A stretch of DNA of 32,024 nucleotides from an uncultured Corynebacterium sp. (GTDB lineage: Bacteria > Actinomycetota > Actinomycetes > Mycobacteriales > Mycobacteriaceae), in contig NZ_CALLDG010000145.1 of assembly GCF_937999985.1 (NCBI RefSeq), forward strand, positions 1 to 32,024, in the 5' to 3' direction. The notes below the pieces were generated by a model. It saw only the letters and a program-made list of their open reading frames with translations. It was not told where the DNA came from and did no database searches. How positions within the stretch are numbered: the first letter of the stretch is position 1; each line of letters opens with the position of its first letter. This document shows, piece after piece, positions 7,910 to 15,052 of this stretch. Made by a program: the position numbers and the translations under genes.

Positions 7910-7953
7910 TTGTGTGCGGGTCGTGCACGGTTCGTGCACGGTTTGTGTACGGC
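7910..7953. repeat. Four 11-bp direct repeats in a divergent promoter region
   Basis: Units begin at 7910, 7921, 7932 and 7943: TTGTGTGCGGG, TCGTGCACGGT, TCGTGCACGGT and TTGTGTACGGC. The two middle copies are identical and contain the palindrome CGTGCACG. A period of 11 bases sets the units on one face of the helix, as for cooperative regulator binding. They lie between the isochorismate synthase and the divergent isomerase-like gene and could control either or both. Confidence 0.6.
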
Positions 7954-8000
7954 AAAAAACTGACCTCAATTCTGGATTAGTTCCTTTACGTGGAATGATG

Positions 8001-8858
8001 ATGCTTATGAATACAGAATCAGGTGCACATCCGGTGAGTTTCGCCACCGCGATGAACCATTCCCTCGGCGCGCCGACCGGCGCGGATGCCCTCGAGGCGG
8101 TTGCGAATTCTCCGTACGACAAGGTGGAGCTGTGGTGGCCGTGGGATACGCCCCACCCCTCCGAGCAGCAGATGCGCCAGCTGGTTGATGCGCTGGCCAA
8201 GGGGCGCCAGGAGAACCCGCGCCAGCTCGTCGCACTGAACCTCTGGGCCGGCGATCTGGCGGCGGGCGATCGGGGAGTGCTGCACCTGGTCGGGCCGGAG
8301 GGTGGCGCTGGCAACGCTGGCGACACTGGGAACACTGAGGATGCCGGGAGTGCGGCCGACGACGTATTCGTCGACGGTGATCCCGCGATTACCGAGGAAC
8401 TCATTGAGCACCTGAACGTCGTCGAGTACCTGCACCGGCTGACGGGCGTGCGGCGCTTCAACGTACTGGTTGGCCGCGGCGGTCGCGCGCTGCAACGCCG
8501 CCAGGTCCGTGCATTCGCTGCAGTGGCCAAACGTCTGGCGAGCTTCGGCGGCGTGGCTCTGGTTGAGCCGTTGAGTGGTATTGAAAACTACCCTGTGACC
8601 AGCATTAAGGAGGCTGCGCCCCTGGTTGCCGTCGGCGGTCGCCTTCTTCTTGACGCCTACCACCTCGCCGCTAACGGTGAAGACTGGACCTGGCTCGCCG
8701 ATCGGGGACCGGGGAATGAGCTGTGGCCGGAGCATGTGCAGATCGCAGACTTCCCAGGCCGCGGGGCGCCGGGGACTGGCGAAGCGCCGCTGGAGGAGTG
8801 GATTAACCAGCTGCGCACCGCTGGCTATGAGGGGGAAGTGGTCCTCGAGCACCTGTAG
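8001..8858 (+). CDS. Xylose isomerase-like TIM-barrel protein (hydroxypyruvate isomerase-like)
   Basis: About 285 residues of the AP-endonuclease-2/sugar-phosphate isomerase superfamily. The N-terminal strand is MNHSLGAPTGADALEAV and KVELWWPWD. The metal-ligand segments follow in order: VEPLSGIENYPVTS (Glu), LLLDAYHLAANGED (Asp/His), EHVQIADFPGRGAPGTGEAP (His/Asp) and VVLEHL (last Glu). The GRGAPGTGE loop resembles hydroxypyruvate and related isomerases, but the true substrate is unknown. A Gly/Ala/Asp-rich insertion (GGAGNAGDTGNTEDAGS) around residues 100-115 looks like an acquired low-complexity loop. Several in-frame ATGs cluster at 7995, 7998, 8001 and 8007; I used 8001, six bases after GTGGA. 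The open frame extends back to 7467 only because it runs antisense to the isochorismate synthase. Confidence 0.8.
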   Translation: MLMNTESGAHPVSFATAMNHSLGAPTGADALEAVANSPYDKVELWWPWDTPHPSEQQMRQLVDALAKGRQENPRQLVALNLWAGDLAAGDRGVLHLVGPEGGAGNAGDTGNTEDAGSAADDVFVDGDPAITEELIEHLNVVEYLHRLTGVRRFNVLVGRGGRALQRRQVRAFAAVAKRLASFGGVALVEPLSGIENYPVTSIKEAAPLVAVGGRLLLDAYHLAANGEDWTWLADRGPGNELWPEHVQIADFPGRGAPGTGEAPLEEWINQLRTAGYEGEVVLEHL

Positions 8859-8928
8859 TGCGCGTGCGCTTAGCTGAGTAAAAGCTGAAGAATTTGCTCA
8901 CATTTCGGCGTGTTACAGCACATCCGCA

Positions 8929-10005
8929 GTGAAGCTTGTGTCTAATGTTACGTTTGTGACTCATGTGACTGCTGTTAAGAATGTTAAAGCTGTTGGCTCT
9001 GTAACTACCGGAAACGCTGCGGGTGCCGGGCGCCACCTTGGCAGCCGTGCCCTGCGTTTTGCCCTGCGCATGGCGGTTCCCGTCGCTATGACGCTGGCAA
9101 TGCTCGCCACCATGCTCGTCGGCGGAGCTGGCGTGGCCAGTGCTCAAGAAGCGCCCGCTCCTGTACCGGCTCCCGCCCCTGCGCCAGCTCCAAAGTCGGC
9201 ACCAGTACCGAAACCGGCACCGGCGCCGAAGCCGGCGTCAACAATAGATAGGGCGAACCCCGGACAACCGGAGAACATCGAGTTCACCCGACCCGACGGC
9301 AGCATCCGCAGCGCAATCGTCAGCGTGACCTCCAACTACGACCCGCACAAGCCCACGCCCGTGCTGTTTGGGTTCGGCGGGCGCGACGATACGCCCGAGA
9401 ATTACCGCAGTTACTCCCGCTTCTCGAACACCGGCGCGGCCAGCGAAGCGATCGTGGTTTACCCACGCGGCATCGACAACGCCTGGGAGGGCGCACCGTA
9501 TGCCACCAGCAAGCGCGGCCAGGACGTCGACTTCGTACGACAGATCGTCAATGAGCTGGACAGGAAGTTCAACGTAGACCGCAACCGCATCTATGCCACT
9601 GGCATGTCCAACGGTGGCGGTTTTGTGATGAATCTTGCGTGCCAGGCGCCCGACCTCATCGCTGGTGTGGTGAGCGTCTCCGGCGCCTTCTACAACCCGG
9701 TTAACGAGGGCTGCGCGCCGGAGTCCGTACCGACATTCGTGATCCACGGCCAGCAGGACGAGCTCACCCACTACAACGGCGGTACGCTGCACAACGCGCC
9801 TTATCTTCCGGCGCCGCGCCTGATCCACTCGCGTGCGCTGCGCAACGGCTGCGCGCCACAGCCGGTGGTGGAGCAGAAGCCGAACAACGTCACCCAGTTC
9901 GGATACCCGGGCTGCCGCGACGAAGCAGTTTTCTGGCGGATCAACGACCAGGGCACAACTGGCACTTTGCGCCCGACGTCGCCAACGAGGCCTGGAACTT
10001 CCTAG
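8929..10005 (+). CDS. Secreted PHB-depolymerase/feruloyl-esterase-like protein, C terminus frameshifted
   Basis: Alpha/beta hydrolase of the Esterase_phd (LpqC-like) type. It has an export signal ending GGAGVASAQ, then a Pro/Ala/Lys linker of about 30 residues likely to span the cell wall, then the hydrolase core. The nucleophile is Ser in GMSNGGG and the acid Asp is probably in HGQQDELTHY. The reading frame ends in an unrelated tail (TGTLRPTSP...). The segment aligning with the paralogue's GGHNWHAF lies one frame over, starting at 9954, and stays open to a TAG at 10041-10043. One base appears missing in the GGG at 9951-9953. As read, the protein has 358 residues and lacks the likely catalytic His. 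The start is GTG at 8929 without a ribosome site; a TACAGC hexamer at 8914-8919 suggests a near-leaderless mRNA. Substrate unknown. Confidence 0.8.
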   Translation: MKLVSNVTFVTHVTAVKNVKAVGSVTTGNAAGAGRHLGSRALRFALRMAVPVAMTLAMLATMLVGGAGVASAQEAPAPVPAPAPAPAPKSAPVPKPAPAPKPASTIDRANPGQPENIEFTRPDGSIRSAIVSVTSNYDPHKPTPVLFGFGGRDDTPENYRSYSRFSNTGAASEAIVVYPRGIDNAWEGAPYATSKRGQDVDFVRQIVNELDRKFNVDRNRIYATGMSNGGGFVMNLACQAPDLIAGVVSVSGAFYNPVNEGCAPESVPTFVIHGQQDELTHYNGGTLHNAPYLPAPRLIHSRALRNGCAPQPVVEQKPNNVTQFGYPGCRDEAVFWRINDQGTTGTLRPTSPTRPGTS

Positions 10006-10043
10006 CCCGCCAGAACAAGACGCTGCCGGGCGCGGCCAGCTAG
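9954..10043 (+). pseudogene. Out-of-frame C-terminal remnant of the first esterase
   Basis: This frame reads HNWHFAPDVANEAWNFLAR and continues to TAG at 10043. It matches the end of the downstream paralogue (HNWHAFTPDSPKAAWHFLSR). It has no start of its own and is the original C terminus, disconnected by a one-base deletion just upstream, or by a sequencing error. Confidence 0.8.
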
Positions 10044-10142
10044 GGCTAGCTGGGGTTGCTAGAGACAGATTGCGCTACGAGCCGACGCTGTGGCGGCTTT
10101 TAAGTTTTTGTAAGAAAAAGTTCCTAAATTTTACCGCCCGGT

Positions 10143-10158
10143 GTATGTTTAAGCAGTG
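10143..10158 (+). promoter_or_regulatory. -10 hexamer and leaderless start of the second esterase
   Basis: TATGTT (10143-10148) ends seven bases before the GTG at 10156, which has no Shine-Dalgarno sequence. Transcription probably starts at the GTG. The -35 is not clear. Confidence 0.35.
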
Positions 10159-11235
10159 CAAAAGTTTTCGTCACGTTTTACTCACACGAAGGCCGCGAAC
10201 ACTCACTCTCTTTCTGCGGCTACTCACACTGATTCCGCAGGTTCTGGCGTGTCTGGCGCTTCCCGCCCGGCTCGCCGCGGTGGCCGCTTCCGCAAGCTGA
10301 CGCTCTCCCTGGCTGTAGCCCTCGGTATCGGCGCAAGCTCCCTGGCTGGTCCGGCTCTGGATACTGCCGCCGGCAACGAGTCCGCTACTCCGCAGGCCAG
10401 CGCCGCCCCGAATGGCCTGTTGGGAAGCCTCTCTGGCGGTGTCAGTGGTATCGTCGGCTCCCTGAGTCCGCGCCCGGGGAACAACTACCAGACCTTCAAC
10501 GTCAAGGGGAAGACCCGCACGGCCATTGTCGATGTTCCGGTGAACTCCGCGAACCGCAAGAAGCCGATCCTCTTCATGTTCGGCGGTCGTGGCCAGTCTG
10601 CGGCGGACGCGAAGAACATGTCCCGCCTTAATGCGGTGGCTGGCCGTTATGCCGTCGTTGTCCACGCCGAGGGGATCGGTCGCTCCTGGGAAGGTGCCCC
10701 GTACTCCAAGACCCGCCGTGGCGAGGACGTCGCGTTCGTCCGCGAGATGGTCCGCTCCCTGTCTAAGCGCTACAACGTCGACACCCGCCGCGTGTATGCA
10801 GCCGGCCTGTCCAACGGTGGCGGTATGGCGATGAACCTGGCCTGCCAGGCTCCGGATCTGGTCGCTGCTGTCGTGTCTGTTTCTGGTGCCTACTATGACG
10901 CCACCATGAACGACTGCCGTGGGCGCAACGTGCCGACCATGCTGATCCACGGTGTGCACGACACCCTGATGCGCTACGGTGGCGGCGAGCGCCACGGCAT
11001 GCGTTACTACAACGCCCGGGCCGCTTTCGACAACGCGGCACGTCGCAACTCCTGCAACATGCGGACTTTGCATGGAGTTCGTGCCCACGCTTTGGCCAGT
11101 GGCTTCACCTACAACGGTTGCCGCGCTTCCACCGTCCTGTGGCGCGCAAACGTCGGGGGCCATAACTGGCATGCCTTCACTCCGGACTCGCCGAAGGCTG
11201 CGTGGCACTTCTTGTCGCGCCACCGCCAGGCCTAG
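10156..11235 (+). CDS. Secreted PHB-depolymerase/feruloyl-esterase-like hydrolase (paralogue of the upstream gene)
   Basis: A 359-residue exported alpha/beta hydrolase. A long N-terminal region with RPARRGGRFRK precedes the hydrophobic signal LTLSLAVALGIGASSLAGPA, then a Ser/Gly-rich spacer, then the catalytic core. The complete triad is visible: Ser in GLSNGGGMAMN, Asp in HGVHDTLMRY and His in GGHNWHAF. Core identity with the upstream gene is high (for example WEGAPY, NVD.RR.YA.G.SNGGG and ACQAPDL), so the two arose by tandem duplication. Cys residues in the core (LACQAPDL, NDCRGRN, YNGCRAS) are shared, suggesting disulfides in the exported enzyme. The start is GTG at 10156. A good terminator follows. 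The natural substrate is unknown; short acyl esters or cell-envelope esters are possible. Confidence 0.85.
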   Translation: MQKFSSRFTHTKAANTHSLSAATHTDSAGSGVSGASRPARRGGRFRKLTLSLAVALGIGASSLAGPALDTAAGNESATPQASAAPNGLLGSLSGGVSGIVGSLSPRPGNNYQTFNVKGKTRTAIVDVPVNSANRKKPILFMFGGRGQSAADAKNMSRLNAVAGRYAVVVHAEGIGRSWEGAPYSKTRRGEDVAFVREMVRSLSKRYNVDTRRVYAAGLSNGGGMAMNLACQAPDLVAAVVSVSGAYYDATMNDCRGRNVPTMLIHGVHDTLMRYGGGERHGMRYYNARAAFDNAARRNSCNMRTLHGVRAHALASGFTYNGCRASTVLWRANVGGHNWHAFTPDSPKAAWHFLSRHRQA

Positions 11236-11259
11236 GCGCCGTGACCTAACGGCATCCCG

Positions 11260-11290
11260 AACCCCCGCCACCGCGCGGGGGTTTTGCTTT
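11260..11290 (+). terminator. Rho-independent terminator after the esterase pair
   Basis: AACCCCCGC (11260-11268) pairs perfectly with GCGGGGGTT (11275-11283) around a six-base loop, followed by a T-rich run (TTTTGCTTT) to 11290. It sits 24 bases after the second esterase stop, on its strand. Confidence 0.85.
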
Positions 11291-11352
11291 GCCTGCACAG
11301 AGCCCGCGCCGAGCCCGAACCGAGCAAGCGCGAAGGCCAGAAGGCGGGAAGG

Positions 11353-11369
11353 TACAGTTAAAGACCATG
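11353..11369 (+). promoter_or_regulatory. gltX -10 hexamer and leaderless start
   Basis: TACAGT (11353-11358) matches TANANT exactly and is followed by eight bases, then the ATG at 11367. There is no properly spaced Shine-Dalgarno sequence; a GGGAAGG is 14 or more bases away. This supports the ATG at 11367 as the start of a leaderless mRNA. Confidence 0.45.
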
Positions 11370-12869
11370 AGTGAAGTTAGCGAAGTTCGCGTTCGATTCT
11401 GCCCGTCGCCCACCGGCACCCCGCACGTCGGCATGGTGCGCACGGCCCTGTTCAACTGGGCTTATGCCCGTCACACCGGCGGCAAGCTCGTCTTTCGTAT
11501 CGAGGACACCGATGCGAAGCGAGACTCTGAAGAGTCCTACCAGGCCATCATCGATTCCCTGAAGTGGCTGAACCTCGGCTGGGACGAGGGCATCGAGGTC
11601 GGCGGCCCGCACGAGCCCTACCGTCAGTCCCAGCGCATGGACATCTACGCGGACGTCCTGGAGAAGCTGAAGGAATCCGGTGACGTGTACCCGGCGTATT
11701 CCACCAACGAGGAAGTCCAGGCCCGCCACAAGGCCGCAGGCCGCGACCCGCAGCTGGGGTACGACAACTACGACCGCGACCTCACCGAAGAGCAGATCGC
11801 GCAGTTCAAGGCCGAGGGCCGCGAGCCGGTCTGGCGCCTGCGCATGCCCGACGACCGCATCTACGAGTGGCACGACCTGGTCCGCGGCGACATGAGCGTG
11901 GACGGCAAGACCGTGCCGGACTTCGTTGTCGCTCGCTCGAACGGCCAGCCGCTGTACACCCTCGTTAACCCGGTGGATGATGCGTTGATGGAGATCACGC
12001 ACGTCCTGCGAGGCGAAGACCTGCTGCCGTCCACACCGCGACAGATCGCACTCTACGAGGCGCTGGTACGGGTGGGCGTCGCTAAACAGGTACCTACATT
12101 CGGTCACCTACCGTTCGTGATGGGCGAGGGCAACAAGAAGCTCTCCAAGCGCGACCCGGAATCGAATCTGTTTAACCACCGCGACAACGGCATCATCCCG
12201 GAGGGCATGCTGAATTACCTGTCGCTGCTGGGCTGGTCGCTGTCTGCCGACGAGGATATCTTCACGATGCAGCAGCTCATCGACAACTTCGACGTGGCGG
12301 ACGTGAAGCCCAACCCGGCACGCTTCGACCAGAAGAAGCTGGAGGCCATCAACGCCGACCACATCCGCATGCTGGAGCTGGGCGACTTCACTGAGCGCCT
12401 GCGCGCCTACCTGGAGGAGCACAAGGACTTCCCGGCGGATTACCCCGCGGATAAGTTCGCTTTTGCCGCGGAGCTGGTGCAGACGCGCATCAAGACGCTC
12501 TCGGACGCTGACGGTCTGCTGCGCTTCCTCATTACTTCTGACGCCGACTTGTCCCTGGATGAGAAGGCCGCGAGGAAGAACTTGAAGGAGGACGCGGTGG
12601 AGGTTCTCGAGGTTGCCATCGCGCAGCTGGAGGCTATCGCGGACGGGGAGTTTAAGACCGACGTCATTGAGAAGGCGCTGCAGTCGAAGCTGATCGAGGA
12701 GATGGAGCTGAAGCCACGCAAGGCCTACGGCGCTCTGCGTGTGGCCATCAGTGGTGCGGCTGTGTCTCCGCCGCTGTTTGAGTCCATGGAGCTGCTGGGC
12801 AAGGAGTCCACGCTGGCGCGCCTGCAGGCCGCCCGCGAGCAGACTCCGTTCGCGCCTGCGCAGCAGTAA
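11367..12869 (+). CDS. gltX: Glutamyl-tRNA synthetase
   Basis: A class I synthetase (500 residues, typical length) that charges tRNA with glutamate. The N terminus carries the HIGH-type motif in CPSPTGTPHVGMVRTALF, then FRIEDTDAKR. The KMSKS-type loop is KLSKRDPES, and an all-helical anticodon-binding domain follows. I start at ATG 11367 (MSEVSEVRVRFCPSPTG), because the frame upstream to 11289 runs into the terminator of the esterase gene. Actinobacteria generally lack glutaminyl-tRNA synthetase and use GatCAB to convert Glu-tRNA(Gln), so this enzyme is probably non-discriminating. The adjacent tRNA-Gln and tRNA-Glu genes fit. No editing domain is present or expected. Confidence 0.97.
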   Translation: MSEVSEVRVRFCPSPTGTPHVGMVRTALFNWAYARHTGGKLVFRIEDTDAKRDSEESYQAIIDSLKWLNLGWDEGIEVGGPHEPYRQSQRMDIYADVLEKLKESGDVYPAYSTNEEVQARHKAAGRDPQLGYDNYDRDLTEEQIAQFKAEGREPVWRLRMPDDRIYEWHDLVRGDMSVDGKTVPDFVVARSNGQPLYTLVNPVDDALMEITHVLRGEDLLPSTPRQIALYEALVRVGVAKQVPTFGHLPFVMGEGNKKLSKRDPESNLFNHRDNGIIPEGMLNYLSLLGWSLSADEDIFTMQQLIDNFDVADVKPNPARFDQKKLEAINADHIRMLELGDFTERLRAYLEEHKDFPADYPADKFAFAAELVQTRIKTLSDADGLLRFLITSDADLSLDEKAARKNLKEDAVEVLEVAIAQLEAIADGEFKTDVIEKALQSKLIEEMELKPRKAYGALRVAISGAAVSPPLFESMELLGKESTLARLQAAREQTPFAPAQQ

Positions 12870-12918
12870 GCGCAGCGGTAGGTGTGCTTGCACGTGCCGT
12901 CCTGCGAGTCAGCGGCGG

Positions 12919-12936
12919 CACAGTGAGTGCACTGTG
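12919..12936. repeat. 7-bp inverted repeat between gltX and the tRNAs
   Basis: CACAGTG and CACTGTG flank the loop AGTG, 50 bases after the gltX stop. No T-run follows (GTCGGAAAAAGC). It may be a factor-binding palindrome or an RNA hairpin at the gltX 3' end. The rest of the gap 12870-13079 holds the tRNA promoter and leader. Confidence 0.4.
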
Positions 12937-12965
12937 GTCGGAAAAAGCTGTGTTTACCAGCTGAT

Positions 12966-12995
12966 TTGCTTGTAATTCACTGTTCTGGTTATAGT
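12966..12995 (+). promoter_or_regulatory. Promoter of the tRNA-Gln/tRNA-Glu unit
   Basis: TTGCTT (12966-12971) and TATAGT (12990-12995, an exact TANANT match) are 18 bases apart in a locally AT-rich stretch. A start near 13002 would give a leader of about 78 bases before tRNA-Gln. A small hairpin (CCTCG 12999-13003 with CGAGG 13011-13015) lies around that start site. Confidence 0.55.
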
Positions 12996-13079
12996 ATTCC
13001 TCGTTGCGAGCGAGGTTCGCAGCGTTCAACGATCCGGGTATCCGGGGATTGACGCTTGCGGGTTTTGTTCGACGAACGA

Positions 13080-13151
13080 TGGCCTATGGTGTAATTGGCA
13101 ACACTACGGTTTCTGGTACCGTCATTCTAGGTTCGAGTCCTGGTAGGCCAG
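13080..13151 (+). tRNA. tRNA-Gln (anticodon CTG)
   Basis: The cloverleaf folds by eye. Acceptor TGGCCTA (13080-13086) pairs with TAGGCCA (13144-13150), with discriminator G. The anticodon stem ACGGT/ACCGT encloses the loop TTCTGGT, giving anticodon CTG, which reads CAG codons. The T arm contains GGTTCGAGTCC. No CCA is encoded. The U1-A72 pair is typical of tRNA-Gln. Confidence 0.95.
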
Positions 13152-13152
13152 C

Positions 13153-13225
13153 GCCCCGTTCGTCTAGCGGCCTAGGACGCCGGCCTCTCACGCCGGTAAC
13201 ACGGGTTCAAATCCCGTACGGGGTA
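13153..13225 (+). tRNA. tRNA-Glu (anticodon CTC)
   Basis: Acceptor GCCCCGT (13153-13159) pairs with ACGGGGT (13218-13224), with discriminator A. The anticodon stem CCGGC/GCCGG encloses CTCTCAC, giving anticodon CTC, which reads GAG. The T arm has GGTTCAAATCC. No CCA is encoded. Only one base separates it from tRNA-Gln, so the two are processed from one transcript. Confidence 0.95.
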
Positions 13226-13243
13226 CAAATATCTAATACAGCG

Positions 13244-13281
13244 ACCTCCGGTCAGCTTCACTTCAGAGGCTAGCCGGAGGT
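13244..13281 (+). terminator. Terminator-like hairpin after the tRNA pair
   Basis: ACCTCCGG (13244-13251) pairs perfectly with CCGGAGGT (13274-13281), with an inner AGC/GCT pairing possible. It is followed by TCTCGCTATTCT, which is only partly T-rich. It sits 18 bases after tRNA-Glu. Confidence 0.55.
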
Positions 13282-13299
13282 TCTCGCTATTCTGGGGGC

Positions 13300-13857
13300 A
13301 TGCTGACGTCGAATGAGTTGATCATCTCCCAGTTCTTGGCGATCGGCCCGGATGAGTTCACTATCTCCAGTCCACAGGACACACAGCTTGGAAGTGCACG
13401 CCAAAGGTGGAAGGCGAGCGATCTGTTCAAAGGTTCGCACGGGGTGGAGATTTTCGATGCTGCAGACACGCTTGTGCTCTCGGTCGAGAACCCGCTGGGT
13501 GTCTTTTGGGACGAGTACACCGTGCACCGAGTAGATCCGGAGTCCGGCGAGAAGGCGGAGCTCGCGCACATCACGAAGCGGTTTGCGTGGTTCAGCACCA
13601 GATACGACGTGCATATTGCCGGTTATCCCCGGATGGAGATCAAAGGCGAGGCCTTCCAGCTCGACTACTCGCTGATAAGCCAGGGGCGCAAAATCGCAGA
13701 GGTGAGTGCGGAATTCCCCGGTGTTGGCAGGGCGCTGATGAGCAAGACTAGATACCGCATCACAATTGAGCCGGGGCTGGACGAGAACGTGCATGCCGCT
13801 GTCCTCGGTATCGCGTTTGCACTGGATATGCGCAGGAGGAAGATGCGCGAGAGCTAG
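13300..13857 (+). CDS. LURP-one-related/scramblase-like (tubby-like fold) protein
   Basis: A 185-residue protein that by pattern belongs to the LOR/phospholipid-scramblase-like family: a 12-strand beta-barrel wrapped round a C-terminal hydrophobic helix. Clues are the alternating beta-rich sequence, the motif ENPLGVFWDEYTVH (family relatives have similar hydrophobic FW turns), repeated strand patterns such as YDVHIAGYPRMEIKG, and a final hydrophobic helix ENVHAAVLGIAFALDMRRR. It has no signal peptide or catalytic residues, and bacterial members have no settled function. The start ATG at 13300 is just one base after GGGGG, an unusually short spacing; TTG at 13318 is an alternative. It converges on the unknown gene, 37 bases apart. 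Confidence 0.75.
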   Translation: MLTSNELIISQFLAIGPDEFTISSPQDTQLGSARQRWKASDLFKGSHGVEIFDAADTLVLSVENPLGVFWDEYTVHRVDPESGEKAELAHITKRFAWFSTRYDVHIAGYPRMEIKGEAFQLDYSLISQGRKIAEVSAEFPGVGRALMSKTRYRITIEPGLDENVHAAVLGIAFALDMRRRKMRES

Positions 13858-13894
13858 GCGTTAGAGGCCCCGAGCGTTGTCTTCTCGCGGTGCA

Positions 13895-14743
13895 TTACGC
13901 GCGAGTGCCTGAGTTACCGTCGGACATGAGAGGCGCGCCGTCAGCATTGCGCTTCACAGGGAAGCTCTCTGGCAGGAACAGGGACACACCATCCTTCGCG
14001 GTAAGAACATCCCAGTGGTTGTCGTGCACCCAGAATGTCAGAGGGGAGATGTTCACCGGGTGCTGCCGCAGCTCGTGGCGGGTCTGGGCCATCTGCTGCA
14101 TGATGTTGTCCGCTGGCTGATCCGGAACCACTGGGTGAACCAGAACCGTGCTGCCACCGGGCATGGAGACCACGTGTCCGTGGCCATGGTCAGGAATCTT
14201 GGTGATCTGCAGGAAGAGATCGAACGTGATGGCGAGCGTCGCCCCGAATGGGAAGTCCGACTTAACCTGGAAGAAAACATCGCCAGCGCTTGCAACCTTC
14301 AACGTTTCGAGAGACTTACGCGTGGTGGCCATAGAGGCCGCTGACCAAAAAGTGTGGTTGCTCTCGGGCATGTCCAGGCCCGGGAAGGTTGCGTCGCCCA
14401 GAACTTGCATGTCAAGGTCGAAGCCCTGCGGAAGATCAGCGTCGGAGAGTGGCTTGAAACCGGAATCTACGGTGGCGAGGAAGCGGTAGACGCCCGGCAG
14501 GATCTCCTTTGCGTATGAGTAGTTGCCGGCATCCTTCGGGGCAGGGGAGATGATGCCGTACACAAGCTCTCCATTCGGGGCGGTTAAGGTCGCGTTACCG
14601 TCGCTGTCGTGCCGAAACTTCAAGTGGCCGTGCTGAGCTGCTGGCTGCTGCGCTGTTGGCTGCTGACCAGCAGCTTCCTGCGCTGCTGGCTGCTGTGGTG
14701 AGGCGGTGTTGTCTTTCTTTTTCTTACCGAATAGTCCAAACAT
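13895..14743 (-). CDS. Unknown protein with basic N terminus and Gln/Ala-rich linker
   Basis: A 282-residue protein I do not recognise. It starts MFGLFGKKKKDN, has a Gln/Ala-rich linker (QQPAAQEAAGQQPTAQQPAA) at about 15-40, then a probable globular domain to the C terminus with many Phe/Pro/His residues and no obvious catalytic motif or membrane helix. The start is chosen at ATG 14743, because the FGLFGKKKK opening is typical of small cytoplasmic proteins with a basic lead, and a TACTCT hexamer seven bases upstream could be a leaderless -10. An ATG at 14857 would give 320 residues but extends through a hairpin and looks non-coding. The Gln/Ala linker is coded by repeated GCTGCTGGCTGCTG units on the plus strand, prone to slippage. 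Confidence 0.65.
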   Translation of the reverse strand: MFGLFGKKKKDNTASPQQPAAQEAAGQQPTAQQPAAQHGHLKFRHDSDGNATLTAPNGELVYGIISPAPKDAGNYSYAKEILPGVYRFLATVDSGFKPLSDADLPQGFDLDMQVLGDATFPGLDMPESNHTFWSAASMATTRKSLETLKVASAGDVFFQVKSDFPFGATLAITFDLFLQITKIPDHGHGHVVSMPGGSTVLVHPVVPDQPADNIMQQMAQTRHELRQHPVNISPLTFWVHDNHWDVLTAKDGVSLFLPESFPVKRNADGAPLMSDGNSGTRA

Positions 14744-15052
14744 GGTTGTGAGAGTACGCAAATTCCGGAAGCCCCGCATGGCTTTGCTTCGGAAACTCTG
14801 AATGTCTTTAATTGTCGCCGTCTTCCCAGCGCCGAGACTGAGGGCATCAACTCCCAAATTATGAGAGGTGCGGGGGTATTTCTCTCAAAGCGTGATATGG
14901 GCCCAAATAATCACCTATGGTTTTAGAACTACCCAAAATGTAGTTAATGGGCTCGCAACCACCGTCCTAACCAGGACTTCACCAGGCATAACAGCCTTAA
15001 GAAACGCGAGCAGAAGTAAGTATGCAAGAGACACACCAGTGAGGAGCCTCCC
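14744..15052. other. 309-bp intergenic region between the unknown gene and pntA
   Basis: This region separates divergent genes. It holds an imperfect hairpin (TTCCG-g-AAGC at 14763-14772 with GCTTCGGAA at 14786-14794), a TGGGCCCA palindrome in an AT-rich stretch around 14900, and the ribosome site GAGGAG (15041-15046) of pntA. It is less GC-rich than its flanks. I found no convincing -35/-10 pair and no credible coding frame. Confidence 0.5.

Noticed and set aside
7910..7953. CRISPR-like array
   Set aside because: The 11-bp units are contiguous without spacers and lie in a promoter region.
7467..8000. 5' extension of the isomerase-like frame
   Set aside because: It is antisense to the isochorismate synthase, and TIM-barrel homology starts only after about 8000.
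7871..8530. 5' extension of the isochorismate synthase frame
   Set aside because: It runs antisense over the divergent isomerase-like gene and the promoter repeats. The ATGs at 7870 and 7861 fit the family length.
9940..9965. Programmed frameshifting in the first esterase
   Set aside because: No heptameric slippery sequence or downstream stem-loop is evident at CAGGGCACAAC. A simple base loss is the better explanation.
11289..11366. Upstream start for gltX
   Set aside because: It would lie in the tail of the preceding terminator, and family homology begins at the codon after 11367.
12919..12936. gltX terminator
   Set aside because: The 7-bp hairpin lacks a following T-run, so it is listed only as an inverted repeat.
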